Source: Xenophilus sp. AP218F (GTDB taxonomy: Bacteria > Pseudomonadota > Gammaproteobacteria > Burkholderiales > Chromobacteriaceae). From it: 64,000 nt of DNA. The translations under genes were made by a program, and so were the position numbers. Positions within the stretch are counted from its first letter, which is position 1; every line of letters begins with the position of its first letter. The DNA is taken from assembly GCA_002213445.1 (NCBI GenBank), contig NJIE01000022.1, positions 62,001 through 126,000 on the forward strand, read 5' to 3'. The notes beneath the pieces are model-generated. The model saw nothing but the letters and a program-made list of their open reading frames with translations. It had not been told where the DNA came from and searched no databases. Shown one piece after another: positions 11,999 through 21,984 of this stretch.

Positions 11999-12462
11999 TG
12001 GCGACGGAAGGCAAAAGCCTGAAGGCGCGAGCCGCCGATCTCCTGTCGCGTCGGGAATACTCCCGGCGCGAGCTGGAGCGGCGGCTCGCGCCGTTTGCGG
12101 AAAGCGCCGAGCAACTGGCCGAAACGCTGGACGAACTGGCCGGCGCCAACTGGCAGTCGGACAGCCGCTTCGCGCAGCAATTCGCCGACAGCAAGGGCGG
12201 CAAGTTCGGCAGCCGCCGCCTGGCCCAGGAAATGCGCCAGCGCGGCGTGGACGACGACACCATCCGCGACGCGTTGCAAGATCAGGACGACCTCGCCAGC
12301 GCCCGCCTGCAGTGGCGCAAGAAGTTCGGCAAGCTGCCGGACAGCCCGCAGGAAAAGGCGCGCCAATACCGCTTTCTGGCCGCCCGCGGCTTTCCCGGCG
12401 ACGTGATCCGCCAGGTGCTGGCCGGCGGCGCGGACGACGACGACAGCTTCTTCGAGGACTAG
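11998..12462 (+). CDS. recX: Regulatory protein RecX
   Basis: Inhibits RecA filament growth and ATPase activity. 154 residues with the three-helix repeats of the family ([56 protein letters not shown]). It begins at TGATG overlapping the recA stop, the classic recA-recX arrangement. Confidence 0.95.
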
Positions 12463-12465
12463 CCG

Positions 12466-12924
12466 ATGCCGCCGTTGAGAATCAGCACCGCCATCGACAT
12501 CGCCGCCAGCCCGGAAACGGTCTGGCAAACGCTGACCGACTGGCCGCGCTATCCGCAATGGAATCCTTTCATCGTCGGTCTGCACGGCCGCCATCAGATC
12601 GGCGCGCGGCTGCTGGCCACCCTGCTCGCCCCCGGCGGCAAGCGCGTCACCTTCCGCCCCACGCTGCTGCGTCTGGACAAGGATCGCGCCCTGGTCTGGC
12701 AAGGCAGGCTGCTGCACCCGCGCCTCCTGGCCGGCCGGCATCATTTCGAACTGGAGCCTCTGCCCGACGGCGGCACCCGCTTCCACCACTACGAAACTTT
12801 CCACGGCCTGTTGCTGCCGCTATTGCGCGCCGCGCTGCTCAAAAGCGCCGGCAAGGGCTTCGAGCAGATGAACCGCGCGCTGAAACAGCGCTGCGAAACC
12901 CTTGCCAGCGCCGCCCGGGCTTGA
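12466..12924 (+). CDS. SRPBCC-fold (START/polyketide-cyclase-like) protein
   Basis: 152-residue cytoplasmic protein of the SRPBCC hydrophobic-pocket fold. The N-terminus [30 protein letters not shown] is the typical beta strand, two helices and WNPF signature. The middle strands ([13 protein letters not shown]) and the long C-terminal helix ([14 protein letters not shown]) complete the fold. The ligand and role are unknown. It starts 3 bases after recX, so it probably rides on the recA transcript, but nothing ties it to recombination. Confidence 0.85.
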   Translation: MPPLRISTAIDIAASPETVWQTLTDWPRYPQWNPFIVGLHGRHQIGARLLATLLAPGGKRVTFRPTLLRLDKDRALVWQGRLLHPRLLAGRHHFELEPLPDGGTRFHHYETFHGLLLPLLRAALLKSAGKGFEQMNRALKQRCETLASAARA

Positions 12925-12989
12925 CACAATCGACCAATTCGCCCCGACATCCTGGCGCGGGGCCAGATTTTGACATCGACGAAAACATC

Positions 12990-15623
12990 ATGAAAACCTC
13001 TGAAATTCGCACGAAATTCCTGGATTTCTTCGCCTCCAAGGGCCACCAGGTGGTGGCATCCAGCAGCCTGATTCCGGGCAACGACCCGACCCTGATGTTC
13101 ACCGTCGCCGGCATGGTGCAATTCAAGGACGTGTTCCTCGGCTTTGAAAAGCGCGACTACACCCGCGCCACCACCAGCCAGAAATGCCTGCGCGCCGGCG
13201 GCAAGCACAACGACCTGGAAAACGTCGGCTACACCGCGCGCCACCACACTTTCTTTGAAATGCTGGGCAACTTCAGCTTCGGCGACTACTTCAAGCGCGA
13301 CGCCATCACCTTCGCCTGGGAATTCCTCACCGGCGAACAATGGCTGGCCTTGCCCAAAGACAAGCTGATGGTCACCGTCTACGCCTCCGACGACGAAGCC
13401 TACGACATCTGGCACAAGACCGTCGGCCTGCCGGCCGACAAGATCGTCCGCATCGGCGACAACAAGGGCGCCCCGTACGCGTCCGACAACTTCTGGACCA
13501 TGGGCGACACCGGCCCCTGCGGCCCGTGCACCGAAATCTTCTACGACCACGGCGAAGAAGTCGCCGGCGGCCCTCCGGGCAGCCCGGACGAAGACGGCGA
13601 CCGCTTCATGGAGATCTGGAACAACGTCTTCATGCAGTTCAACCGCGACGAAGCCGGCGTGCTGCACCCGCTGCCCAAGCCGTCGGTCGACACCGGCATG
13701 GGCCTGGAACGCCTGTCCACCGTGCTGCAGCACGTGAAGTCCAACTACGAAACCGACGGCCTGGCCTGTCTGGTTCGCGCCGCCGCCCGTGAAACCGGCG
13801 TCGAGTACAGCCAGAACGTGCCGTCGCTGAAGGTGATCGCCGACCACATCCGCGCCTGCTGCTTCATGGTCGCCGACGGCATCCTGCCCTCCAACGAAGG
13901 CCGCGGCTACGTGTTGCGCCGCATCGCCCGCCGCGCCATCCGCCACGGCTACAAGCTGGGCCAGAAGGGCCTGTTCTTCCACAAGATCGTGGCCGACCTG
14001 GCGGCGGAAATGGGCGGCGCCTACCCGGAACTGCGCGAAAAGCAGGCCTATATCGAAGACGCGCTGCGCGCCGAGGAAATCAAGTTCGCCGAAACGCTGG
14101 AAAACGGCATGGCGCTGGTCGACGCCGCGCTCGCCGGCGGCAAGAAGGCGCTGGACGGCGACACCATCTTCAAGCTGTACGACACCTTCGGCTTCCCGGT
14201 GGACCTCACCTCCGACATCTGCCGCGAACGCGGCATCCACGCTGATCTGGAAGGCTTCGAGCGCGCCATGGAAGCGCAGCGCGAGCGCGGCCGCGCCGGC
14301 TCCAACTTCAAGATGACCGGCAAGATCGCCTACAACGGCGCAGACACCGCCTTCCACGGCTACGACAAGAACAGCGTAGAAGCCAAGGTGCTCGCGCTGT
14401 ACAAGGGCACCGAGCCGGTTGACAGCCTGTCCGCCGGCGAAGAAGGCATCGTGGTGCTGGACAACACCGCCTTCTACGCCGAAGGCGGCGGCCAGGTGGG
14501 CGACGTGGGCGAAATCTCCGCCACCGCCGGCCTCGACGCGCTGTTCGACGTCGTCGACACCCAGAAAATCCAGGGCGCGGCATTCGGCCACAAGGGCGTG
14601 CTCGCCCGCGGCGCGCTGAAAGTAGGCGACAGCGTCACCGCCACCATCGACCTGCACGCCCGTCTGGCCAGCGCCCGCAACCACTCCGCCACCCACCTCT
14701 TGCACGCCGCGCTGCGCCACGTGCTGGGCAGCCACGTGGCGCAAAAGGGCTCGCTGGTCAATCCGGAACGCGCCCGCTTCGACTTCGCTCACGGCGAACC
14801 GGTCAGCGCGGCGCAGATCGCCGAGCTGGAACGCGTGGTCAACCGCGTCATCTCCCACAACCTGGAGGTGAAGGCCGAAGTGATGAGCATGGAAGACGCG
14901 CAGAAGTCCGGCGCGATGATGCTGTTCGGCGAGAAATACGGCGAGGAAGTCCGCGTGCTGACCATGGGCGATTTCTCCGCCGAACTGTGCGGCGGCACCC
15001 ACGTCAAGCGCACCGGCGACATCGGCCTGTTCAAGATCGTGGCCGAGTCCGGCGTCGCCGCCGGCGTGCGCCGGATCGAAGCCGTGACCGGCGAAGGCGC
15101 CGTCGCCTGGGTTCAGGCCCAGGAAGCGGAGCTGAAAACCGCCGCCAGCGCGCTGCAAGCGCAGCCAGGCGAGCTGATCGCCAAGATCGAACGCCTGCAG
15201 GCCGAACTGAAGGCCGCGCAGAAAGAAGCCCAGCAACTGAAGGGCCAGCTTGCCTTCGGCCAGCTGGACGAGCTGGTCAGCGTCGGCATGCGCACCATCA
15301 ACGGCATCAAGTGCGTCGGCAGCCGCATCGACAACGTCGACGCCGCCACCCTGCGCGAGATGAGCGACAAGCTGATGGACCGCCTGGAAAGCGGCATCGC
15401 GCTCCTGGCTTGCGTGAATGAAGGCAAGGTCAGCCTGATCGCCCGCGTCTCCAAGGACCTGACCGGCAAGGTCAAAGCCGGCGAGCTGGTCAATCAGGTC
15501 GCCACGCAAGTGGGCGGCAAGGGCGGCGGCCGCCCGGACATGGCCCAGGCCGGCGGCACCCAGCCGGAAAACCTGCCGGCGGCGCTGCAAAGCCTGCCAG
15601 ACTGGCTGAAGACCAAGCTGTAA
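12990..15623 (+). CDS. alaS: Alanine--tRNA ligase
   Basis: Charges tRNA-Ala and clears mischarged Ser/Gly through its editing domain. 877 residues, full length. Class II catalytic core from the start ([14 protein letters not shown], then KGHQ and the [13 protein letters not shown] motif). The editing domain has the zinc-site HSATHLLH, with CGGTH near residue 665. The C-terminal C-Ala domain includes a coiled coil (about residues 720-750) and [11 protein letters not shown]. The start was placed at ATG 12990; the frame is open for a long way upstream across recX and the SRPBCC gene but those codons do not match AlaS. Confidence 0.99.
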   Translation: MKTSEIRTKFLDFFASKGHQVVASSSLIPGNDPTLMFTVAGMVQFKDVFLGFEKRDYTRATTSQKCLRAGGKHNDLENVGYTARHHTFFEMLGNFSFGDYFKRDAITFAWEFLTGEQWLALPKDKLMVTVYASDDEAYDIWHKTVGLPADKIVRIGDNKGAPYASDNFWTMGDTGPCGPCTEIFYDHGEEVAGGPPGSPDEDGDRFMEIWNNVFMQFNRDEAGVLHPLPKPSVDTGMGLERLSTVLQHVKSNYETDGLACLVRAAARETGVEYSQNVPSLKVIADHIRACCFMVADGILPSNEGRGYVLRRIARRAIRHGYKLGQKGLFFHKIVADLAAEMGGAYPELREKQAYIEDALRAEEIKFAETLENGMALVDAALAGGKKALDGDTIFKLYDTFGFPVDLTSDICRERGIHADLEGFERAMEAQRERGRAGSNFKMTGKIAYNGADTAFHGYDKNSVEAKVLALYKGTEPVDSLSAGEEGIVVLDNTAFYAEGGGQVGDVGEISATAGLDALFDVVDTQKIQGAAFGHKGVLARGALKVGDSVTATIDLHARLASARNHSATHLLHAALRHVLGSHVAQKGSLVNPERARFDFAHGEPVSAAQIAELERVVNRVISHNLEVKAEVMSMEDAQKSGAMMLFGEKYGEEVRVLTMGDFSAELCGGTHVKRTGDIGLFKIVAESGVAAGVRRIEAVTGEGAVAWVQAQEAELKTAASALQAQPGELIAKIERLQAELKAAQKEAQQLKGQLAFGQLDELVSVGMRTINGIKCVGSRIDNVDAATLREMSDKLMDRLESGIALLACVNEGKVSLIARVSKDLTGKVKAGELVNQVATQVGGKGGGRPDMAQAGGTQPENLPAALQSLPDWLKTKL

Positions 15624-15640
15624 GCGCGCATGGCGCGAAA

Positions 15641-15674
15641 ACCGCCCCGGCGCTTGGCCGGCGGCGGTTTTTTT
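15641..15674 (+). terminator. Rho-independent terminator of alaS
   Basis: ACCGCC and GGCGGT arms enclose an inner CCGGC/GCCGG stem (one bulged base) and are followed by seven T residues, 18 bases after the stop codon. Confidence 0.88.
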
Positions 15675-15722
15675 ACGCCTCGCGCTGGCGCGGACCGATG
15701 GCGACATGATATCCACATGGAA

Positions 15723-15736
15723 TTGATCATGATCAA
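15723..15736. promoter_or_regulatory. Perfect FNR/ANR-type site between alaS and tauE
   Basis: TTGATCATGATCAA matches the FNR consensus TTGAT-N4-ATCAA at every fixed base and extends to a 16-bp perfect palindrome. A second dyad (TGATTTT, two bases, AAAATCA) is at 15789-15804. No protein gene starts nearby on the plus strand; the tauE start is over 1 kb away. The site may drive the candidate transcript ending at the orphan terminator at 15981-16011. Confidence 0.5.
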
Positions 15737-15980
15737 TCCACGCCTTGAAACCGGCGAAATCCGGCAAATTCACCCCCGCACGGCCTTGTGATTTTCAAAA
15801 ATCAGGCGATGAAACCGGGGGAGCCATCCGCTCGCAAATCTTTGCTGGAAAAGGAATTTAAAATTTTTGGCGCAAAACTACAGAAACTTGTTTCAGGTCA
15901 AATTTCGCCTCTCGCCAAGGAAAACATTATTTACTAATATAACGGTGCTTCTTATGGCTTCTCCTTTGTTGTTTGCATTT

Positions 15981-16011
15981 ATGCCCCCGGTTTCCACCGG
16001 GGCATTTTTTT
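15981..16011 (+). terminator. Orphan rho-independent terminator in the alaS-tauE spacer
   Basis: ATGCCCC-CGG pairs with CCGGGGCAT (one bulged C) around a TTTCCA loop, followed by a run of seven T residues. alaS already has its own terminator 300 bases upstream, so this one ends some other plus-strand transcript. The 15737-15980 stretch before it is AT-richer than its surroundings and holds no convincing ORF; a small RNA is the simplest explanation. Confidence 0.7.
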
Positions 16012-16046
16012 GCCCGCCGCTCCGCCATGGGCGCGACTCCATGCAA

Positions 16047-16070
16047 ATGGCCGGCTTGCAAGCCGGCCAT
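16047..16070. repeat. 24-bp perfect palindrome downstream of tauE
   Basis: The two 12-base arms ATGGCCGGCTTG and CAAGCCGGCCAT are exact complements with no spacer. It lies 24 bases after the tauE stop on the minus strand. It lacks a T tract on either side, so it is a terminator-like hairpin or a protein-binding dyad rather than a textbook terminator. Confidence 0.75.
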
Positions 16071-16093
16071 GTCGCGACGAAAACTTCCGCCCG

Positions 16094-16861
16094 CTAAAAC
16101 ACCAGCTTGCCGCCTATCACCCCCAGCATCACCGCCAGCGTCGGTCTCAGCCAGCTCTCCGCCAGGCGCCCGGACAAGCGGCTCCCCAGCCAGATGCCGG
16201 GCAAGGAGCCGGCCAGCAGTTTGAACAGCAACAACCAGTCCAGGTGCCCCATGCCGGCATGCCCCAGGCCGGCTACCAGCGTCAGCGGCACGGCATGGGC
16301 GATTTCCGTGCCCACCAGACGGTTGGTGGCCAGCGCCGGGTACAGCAGAAACAGCGCCAGGGTGCCCAGCGCGCCCGCGCCGATGGAGCTGAGCGTCACC
16401 AGAAAACCCAACACCGCGCCCACCAGCACCGTGGGCAGCGCCCGCTGCGGCCCGGCCGCCCTCTGCAGACGCGGCCCGAGCAGCTTCAACAACTGCGGCT
16501 TGAACAGAATGGCCGTCGCGGTCAGGATCAGCGCCACGCCCAGCACCAGCTTGAACAGGGCGTCCATGGCGCGGGCGGGAATCGGCAAGCTGGCCAGCAG
16601 GGCCAAGGTCAACAGGGAAGCCGGCACGCTGCCCAGGGCCAGATAACCGGCAATGCGCCAATCGATTTGCCGCTGGCGATGGTGCACCACCACGCCGCCG
16701 GCTTTGGTCAACGCGGCGTACAGCAAGTCGGTGCCGACGGCCGTCGCCGGGGAAATGCCGAACCAAAGCAGAATGGGCGTCATCAACGAGCCGCCGCCCA
16801 CTCCGGTCAGTCCGACGATGAAGCCCACCGCCAGCCCCGCCACCGTGTAACCCAGATCCAT
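16094..16861 (-). CDS. Sulfite exporter TauE/SafE-family membrane transporter
   Basis: 255-residue integral membrane protein with two repeats of about four TM helices. The N-terminal motif VGFIVGLTGVGGGSLMTPIL and its counterpart in the second half (GAVLGFLVTLSSIGAGALG) are the family hallmark. Members export or import sulfonates, sulfite or other small organic anions; the substrate here is unknown. It stands alone, with no sulfur-metabolism gene beside it. Confidence 0.9.
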   Translation of the reverse strand: MDLGYTVAGLAVGFIVGLTGVGGGSLMTPILLWFGISPATAVGTDLLYAALTKAGGVVVHHRQRQIDWRIAGYLALGSVPASLLTLALLASLPIPARAMDALFKLVLGVALILTATAILFKPQLLKLLGPRLQRAAGPQRALPTVLVGAVLGFLVTLSSIGAGALGTLALFLLYPALATNRLVGTEIAHAVPLTLVAGLGHAGMGHLDWLLLFKLLAGSLPGIWLGSRLSGRLAESWLRPTLAVMLGVIGGKLVF

Positions 16862-17252
16862 GTCGCATCCCTGCCGCGCGTTGAAAGAGTCTTGATGCTA
16901 CGCCCATCGTTTATAACAATTTATACCATTTCGCTACATCCATATGCCGGATGGTCGCAATTTCGCGCGCCAGCCGGCCATGCGGCAACCCGGTCTCTTT
17001 CCCCATGCCCCACCGTGCGACGCTTATCATGCGCAGGTAACAATTCTGGCCTAATTTTAAAGCGACAAGCCGAGTCGACGCCCCATGTTGCGCCGCAGCA
17101 TACTTGCCACAAGTTCTCACAAATATTTGCGTAAGTACTTTACAAATCGAGCAAATAGCGTCAATTTGATGATGTCAGGCCAGAGCCTGTCGAGAAATGC
17201 CGCGGACCGGCTCTGGATCCACAGCCCACGTTTCGAGACCGAAAGGTGCAGG
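16862..17252. other. Intergenic region between tauE and the 62-aa gene
   Basis: The 391 bases divide divergent genes and must contain both promoters. They are AT-rich in two patches (about 16905-16935 and 17110-17165), the second including the palindrome CAAATATTTG. I could not pick convincing -35/-10 pairs and saw no further ORF. Confidence 0.5.
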
Positions 17253-17441
17253 ATGATTTCTCGTATCCCTCTGAGCGTTCGCCGAAAGCAAGCCCGCGAT
17301 CAACACGAGAGCTTTCTTTACGCCGTGGCCAAGCCACAACTGAGTACCGAAGAACGATCACGCCAGCAGAAGGTGCGCCAGCGCGCGCATGATCGGGACG
17401 ACGCCCGATTCCTGGCGGACAGGTGCGACGACCTGTTTTAA
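17253..17441 (+). CDS. Small basic/charged protein of unknown function
   Basis: A 62-residue ORF beginning MISRIPLSVRRKQARD with an AAAGG site 6 bases before ATG 17253. It is highly charged (RSRQQKVRQRAHDRDDARFLADRCDDLF), predicted helical and cytoplasmic, without a signal or membrane segment. I do not recognise the family. It is followed by two hairpins, so it is probably a separate transcription unit upstream of kdp rather than part of it. Good Shine-Dalgarno, flanking terminators and the absence of a competing frame are the support. Confidence 0.5.
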   Translation: MISRIPLSVRRKQARDQHESFLYAVAKPQLSTEERSRQQKVRQRAHDRDDARFLADRCDDLF

Positions 17442-17456
17442 CTCAACAACAGCCGC

Positions 17457-17498
17457 GGGAGGCGCGCCGCCTCCCCCTTCGCTCCGGATTCCATCCGG
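17457..17498 (+). terminator. Two hairpins after the 62-aa gene
   Basis: GGGAGGCG/CGCCTCCC with a three-base loop (17457-17475) is followed by CCGGAT/ATCCGG with a TCC loop (17484-17498) and then a T-rich tract. Together they probably end the upstream transcript. Confidence 0.55.
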
Positions 17499-17772
17499 CA
17501 GTTCTCCTTTTTGCCTCGCAAAACACCATCGCCCCGTCTTTAGCGCCCCCTCTTTACATCTTCATTGCAATTCCGCCGAAAACTTCCGCATGTCATTGCT
17601 GTCTATCTAAAAAAATCCCTGTTTCTGCCCAGGAAGGGTCTGATTTTTCCGGTCGAGGCTTGTTTCTCACTATTTTTATATCTTCTTTACGCTCCCTCTC
17701 CGGCTTTTATCAGGTTTTTGACGCGTATTTCATTAACTTTCGATACGCACATTACTCACGGAGATTTTCAAA
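17499..17772 (+). promoter_or_regulatory. Leader/control region of the kdp operon
   Basis: Pyrimidine-rich, AT-rich stretch of 274 bases with no credible ORF. A possible -35 TTGACG (17718-17723) is followed 18 bases later by GATACG (17742-17747), a weak -10. KdpE would be expected to bind upstream; I cannot point to its site with confidence. Confidence 0.35.
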
Positions 17773-17865
17773 ATGGATCTGGTTTATCTGGCCTTGCTGG
17801 CGCTGTTCGCCGCGCTGACCTGGCTGTTGATTGCAAGCTGCGACCGTTTGGGGGCCAAGCCATGA
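17773..17865 (+). CDS. 30-residue single-span membrane peptide at the head of kdp
   Basis: MDLVYLALLALFAALTWLL followed by a short polar tail ([11 protein letters not shown]). One TM helix fills residues 3-21. A GGAG-type site (cacGGAG) lies about 10 bases before ATG 17773. Its TGA overlaps the kdpF ATG (ATGA), which argues that it is translated and coupled to kdpF. Short ORFs of this sort sit before kdpF in some proteobacteria but I know of no assigned function; it might be an extra small pump subunit or a translational coupler. Confidence 0.7.
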   Translation: MDLVYLALLALFAALTWLLIASCDRLGAKP

Positions 17866-17951
17866 CCACCATGTATCTGATCAGTGCCGTAATCGCACTG
17901 GGCCTGCTGGGCTATCTCGTTTACGCATTGGTAAAGCCGGAGAATTTCTGA
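17862..17951 (+). CDS. kdpF: K+-transporting ATPase subunit KdpF
   Basis: 29-residue single-TM subunit that stabilises the KdpFABC complex. [20 protein letters not shown] continues into YALVKPENF, matching the KdpF pattern (GYLVYALhxxExF). It overlaps the preceding small ORF by four bases and ends one base before kdpA. A second in-frame ATG at 17871 is an alternative start. Confidence 0.92.
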   Translation: MTTMYLISAVIALGLLGYLVYALVKPENF

Positions 17952-17952
17952 G

Positions 17953-19761
17953 ATGACAACCATAGCAATGCTCCAGCTGGGGCTGTTCCTGGCCGTGCTG
18001 CTGGCGCTGGCATGGCCTGTTGGCGCGTATATGACCCGCGTCATGCAAGGCGAGAACCCCGGCCTCGCGCGCTGCCTCGCGCCGCTTGAGCGCGGGCTGT
18101 ACCGCCTGGCCGGCGTCAAGGCCGACGAAGAGATGGGCTGGCGCGGCTACGCAGTGGCCCTGATCCTGTTCAACGTGCTGGGCGCGCTGGCGCTCTACGC
18201 GCTGCAACGCCTGCAGGGCTTTTTGCCGTTCAACCCGCAGGCCATGGCCGCGGTTTCTCCCGATTCCTCGTTCAACACGGCCATTTCCTTCGTCACCAAC
18301 ACAAACTGGCAAGGCTACGGCGGCGAAACCACGATGAGCTACCTGACCCAGATGCTGGGCCTGACCGTGCAGAACTTCCTGTCCGCCGCCACCGGCGCGG
18401 CCGTGGTGATCGCGCTGATTCGCGGCTTCGTCCGCCACAGCAGCGCCAAGATCGGCAACTTCTGGGTGGACGTGACCCGCATCACCCTGTACGTGCTGAT
18501 CCCCTTGTCGCTGGTTTTCGCGCTGATCTTCACCCAGCAGGGCATGCTGCAGAACCTGTCCGCCTACAAGGACGCGCATACCGTCGAGGCGACCACCTAT
18601 CAGCAGCCCAAGCTCGACGCCCAGGGCAACCCGGTCAACGGCCCCGACGGCAAGCCGATGATGGAAAGCAAGACCACCCAGACGCAGACCCTGCCGATGG
18701 GGCCGGTGGCCTCGCAGGAAGCCATCAAGCTGCTGGGCACCAACGGCGGCGGCTTCTTCAACGCCAACTCCGCGCATCCGTTCGAAAACCCGACGCCGCT
18801 GACCAACTTCCTGCAAAGCATCGCCATCTTCCTGATCCCGGCGGCGCTGTGCTTCCTGTTTGGCCGCATGGTGGGCGACCGTCGCCAAGGCTGGGCCATC
18901 ATCGCGGCGATGACCATCATGTTCGTCACCGCCGTGGTGGTGGAAACGCGAGCCGAGCAAGCCGGCGTGCCGCAATACAGCAGCATGGGAATCGACCAGC
19001 AAGCCAGCGCGCTGCAATCCGGCGGCAATATGGAAGGCAAGGAAGCCCGTTTCGGCGTGATCGACACTTCGCTGTTCATAGCCGTCACCACCTCCGCCTC
19101 CTGCGGCGCGGTCAACGCCATGCACGACTCGCTGACTCCGATCGGCGGCCTGGTGCCGACCTTCCTGATGCAGCTGGGCGAGGTGGTGTTCGGCGGCGTG
19201 GGTTCCGGCCTCTACGGCATGCTGATCTTCGCCATTCTGGCGGTATTCATCGCCGGCCTGATGGTGGGGCGCACCCCGGAATACCTGGGCAAGAAGATCG
19301 AGACCTTTGAAATGAAAATGACGGCCATCACCATCCTGGTGACCCCGACGCTGGTGCTGGCGCTGACCGCCATCGCCGTCACCGCGACGGCAGGCAAAGC
19401 CACCATCTTCAACCCGGGCGCGCACGGCTTCTCCGAGGTGCTGTACGCCTTCACCTCGGCCGCCAACAACAACGGCTCCGCCTTCGCCGGCCTGGGCGCG
19501 AACAACCCGTTCTACAACATCACCACCGGTCTGGCCATGTTCTTCGGCCGCTTCTTCATGATCGTGCCCATTCTGGCCATTGCCGGCTCTCTGGCCGCCA
19601 AGAAGCGCCTGGCCGTCAACGTCGGCACCCTGCCCACCCACGGCCCGCTGTTCGTGGCCTTGCTGGTCGGCACCGTGCTGCTGGTAGGCGCGCTGAACTA
19701 CGTTCCGGCCCTGGCCCTGGGCCCGGTGGTTGAACAGCTGCAAATGGCGGCAGGCCGCTAA
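17953..19761 (+). CDS. kdpA: K+-transporting ATPase subunit KdpA
   Basis: Channel-like, K+-selective subunit of the P-type Kdp pump, related to Trk/Ktr proteins. 602 residues, about 45 longer than the E. coli protein; part of the difference is a Gln/Thr-rich loop around residues 213-245. About ten TM helices. The four selectivity loops are visible, including [48 protein letters not shown] and [16 protein letters not shown] 17953 lies one base after kdpF. Confidence 0.98.
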   Translation: MTTIAMLQLGLFLAVLLALAWPVGAYMTRVMQGENPGLARCLAPLERGLYRLAGVKADEEMGWRGYAVALILFNVLGALALYALQRLQGFLPFNPQAMAAVSPDSSFNTAISFVTNTNWQGYGGETTMSYLTQMLGLTVQNFLSAATGAAVVIALIRGFVRHSSAKIGNFWVDVTRITLYVLIPLSLVFALIFTQQGMLQNLSAYKDAHTVEATTYQQPKLDAQGNPVNGPDGKPMMESKTTQTQTLPMGPVASQEAIKLLGTNGGGFFNANSAHPFENPTPLTNFLQSIAIFLIPAALCFLFGRMVGDRRQGWAIIAAMTIMFVTAVVVETRAEQAGVPQYSSMGIDQQASALQSGGNMEGKEARFGVIDTSLFIAVTTSASCGAVNAMHDSLTPIGGLVPTFLMQLGEVVFGGVGSGLYGMLIFAILAVFIAGLMVGRTPEYLGKKIETFEMKMTAITILVTPTLVLALTAIAVTATAGKATIFNPGAHGFSEVLYAFTSAANNNGSAFAGLGANNPFYNITTGLAMFFGRFFMIVPILAIAGSLAAKKRLAVNVGTLPTHGPLFVALLVGTVLLVGALNYVPALALGPVVEQLQMAAGR

Positions 19762-19788
19762 TCAGGCCCGCTGCGCAAGGAATAAGAC

Positions 19789-21912
19789 ATGAACGACAAC
19801 AAGCATTCCCAGGCCTTGGCGGCGGCGCAAGCCGCCTCCGGCAGCCACAAGAGCGCCAGCAAGTCGATGTTCGACCCGGCGCTGGTGAAGCCGGCGATCG
19901 CCGATTCTTTCAAGAAACTGTCGCCGCGCGCCCAGGTGCGCAACCCGGTGATGTTCGTGGTGTACGTGGGCAGCATCCTGACCACAGGCTTGTGGATCCA
20001 GTCGCTGGGCGGCCACGGCGAAGCCTCTTCCGGCTTCATCCTCGGCATCTCGCTGTGGCTGTGGTTCACCGTGCTGTTCGCCAACTTCGCCGAGGCGCTG
20101 GCCGAAGGCCGCAGCAAGGCCCAGGCGGCCAGCCTGCGCTCCGCCAAGAAGAACGTGGTGGCCAAGAAACTGGCCGGCCCCAGCCACGGCGCGGCCAAGA
20201 CCGTCATCGACGGCGTGAGCCTGCGCAAGGGCGACTACGTGCTGGTGGAAGCCGGCGACGTGATCCCGGTGGACGGCGAAGTGATCGAAGGCGTGGCCTC
20301 GGTGGACGAATCGGCCATCACCGGCGAATCGGCGCCGGTGATCCGCGAATCCGGCGGCGACTTCTCCTCGGTCACCGGCGGCACCCGCGTGCTGTCCGAC
20401 TGGATCGTGGTGAAGATCACCGTCAATCCGGGCGAAACCTTCCTCGACCGCATGATCGCCATGGTGGAAGGCGCCAAGCGCCAGAAGACGCCCAACGAGA
20501 TCGCGCTGACCATCCTGCTGGTGGCGCTGACCATCGTGTTCCTGATCGTCACCGTCACCCTGCTGCCGTTCTCGGTATTCAGCGTGGAGGCCGCCAAGGC
20601 CGGCTCGCCGATCACCATCACCACCCTGGTGGCGCTGCTGGTTTGCCTGATTCCCACCACCATCGGCGGCCTGCTGTCCGCTATCGGCGTGGCCGGCATG
20701 AGCCGCATGATGGGCGCCAACGTGATCGCCACCTCCGGCCGCGCCGTCGAGGCCGCCGGCGACGTGGACGTGCTGCTGCTGGACAAGACCGGCACCATCA
20801 CCTTGGGCAACCGCCAGGCCTCGGCCTTCGTGCCGGCCCCGGGCGTCAGCGAAAAAGAACTGGCCGACGCGGCCCAGCTCGCTTCGCTGGCCGACGAAAC
20901 GCCGGAAGGCCGCAGCATCGTGGTGCTGGCCAAGCAGAAGTTCAACCTGCGCGAGCGCGAACTGGCCAGCCATGAAGCCAGCTTCATCCCGTTTACCGCG
21001 CAAACCCGGATGAGCGGCATCGACTACGACGGCCGCCAGATCCGCAAGGGCGCCATCGACGCCATCCGCCGCCACATCGCCGAGCTGGGCGGCCAGTTCC
21101 CGGACGCGCTGGCCAAAAGCGCCGACGAAGTGGCCCGTCGCGGCTCCACGCCGCTGTTGGTGGCCGAAGGCAACCGCGTGCTGGGCGTGATCGAGCTGAA
21201 GGACATCGTCAAGGGCGGCATCAAGGAGCGCTTCGCCGAACTGCGCCAGATGGGCATCAAGACGGTGATGATCACCGGCGACAATCCGCTGACCGCCGCC
21301 GCCATCGCCGCCGAAGCCGGCGTGGACGACTTCCTGGCCGAAGCCACCCCGGAAGCCAAGCTCAAGCTGATCCGCAGCCATCAGGCCGAAGGCAAGCTGG
21401 TGGCCATGACCGGCGACGGCACCAACGACGCCCCCGCCCTGGCCCAGGCCGACGTTGCCGTTGCCATGAACACCGGCACCCAGGCGGCCAAGGAAGCCGG
21501 CAATATGGTGGACCTGGACTCCAACCCGACCAAGCTGATCGAGATCGTGGAAATCGGCAAGCAGATGCTGATGACCCGCGGCTCCTTGACCACCTTCTCC
21601 ATCGCCAACGACGTGGCCAAGTACTTCGCCATCATCCCGGCAGCGTTCGCCAGCACCTATCCGCAGCTAAACGCGCTGAACGTGATGGGCCTGAACAGCC
21701 CGGCCTCGGCCATCATGTCCGCGGTGATCTTCAACGCCATCATCATCGTGTTCCTGATTCCGCTGGCGCTGAAGGGCGTGAAATACCACGCCAAGAGCGC
21801 GGCGGAACTGCTGCGCGGCAACCTGCTGGTCTACGGCCTGGGCGGCCTCTTGGTGCCGTTCGCAGGCATCAAGGCCATCGACCTGCTGCTCGGCGCGGCA
21901 GGCCTGGCCTAA
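19789..21912 (+). CDS. kdpB: K+-transporting ATPase ATP-binding subunit KdpB
   Basis: P-type ATPase catalytic subunit that powers high-affinity K+ uptake. 707 residues. It carries the actuator motif [10 protein letters not shown], the phosphorylation motif [12 protein letters not shown] (aspartate near residue 331) and the hinge [14 protein letters not shown]. The [15 protein letters not shown] membrane segment precedes the P domain. The N-terminal 35 residues are Ser/Lys/Ala-rich and longer than in E. coli. AAGGA site before ATG 19789. Confidence 0.98.
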   Translation: MNDNKHSQALAAAQAASGSHKSASKSMFDPALVKPAIADSFKKLSPRAQVRNPVMFVVYVGSILTTGLWIQSLGGHGEASSGFILGISLWLWFTVLFANFAEALAEGRSKAQAASLRSAKKNVVAKKLAGPSHGAAKTVIDGVSLRKGDYVLVEAGDVIPVDGEVIEGVASVDESAITGESAPVIRESGGDFSSVTGGTRVLSDWIVVKITVNPGETFLDRMIAMVEGAKRQKTPNEIALTILLVALTIVFLIVTVTLLPFSVFSVEAAKAGSPITITTLVALLVCLIPTTIGGLLSAIGVAGMSRMMGANVIATSGRAVEAAGDVDVLLLDKTGTITLGNRQASAFVPAPGVSEKELADAAQLASLADETPEGRSIVVLAKQKFNLRERELASHEASFIPFTAQTRMSGIDYDGRQIRKGAIDAIRRHIAELGGQFPDALAKSADEVARRGSTPLLVAEGNRVLGVIELKDIVKGGIKERFAELRQMGIKTVMITGDNPLTAAAIAAEAGVDDFLAEATPEAKLKLIRSHQAEGKLVAMTGDGTNDAPALAQADVAVAMNTGTQAAKEAGNMVDLDSNPTKLIEIVEIGKQMLMTRGSLTTFSIANDVAKYFAIIPAAFASTYPQLNALNVMGLNSPASAIMSAVIFNAIIIVFLIPLALKGVKYHAKSAAELLRGNLLVYGLGGLLVPFAGIKAIDLLLGAAGLA

Positions 21913-21984
21913 GACAACCCGAGCCGCCCGACCGCGCCTGCGGCCGGCCCGGGCGGCGCGCCAAATCGCAGTGAAAGGAATATC

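Noticed and set aside
12789-15773. Very long open frame on the strand opposite alaS
   Set aside because: It mirrors the codon bias of a high-GC gene; its translation is low-complexity Ala/Val/His/Gly-rich with no domain, and alaS is certain.
15867-16097. 76-codon ORF across the orphan terminator
   Set aside because: It reads straight through a strong terminator, has no ribosome site and no protein-like pattern; a non-coding transcript fits better.
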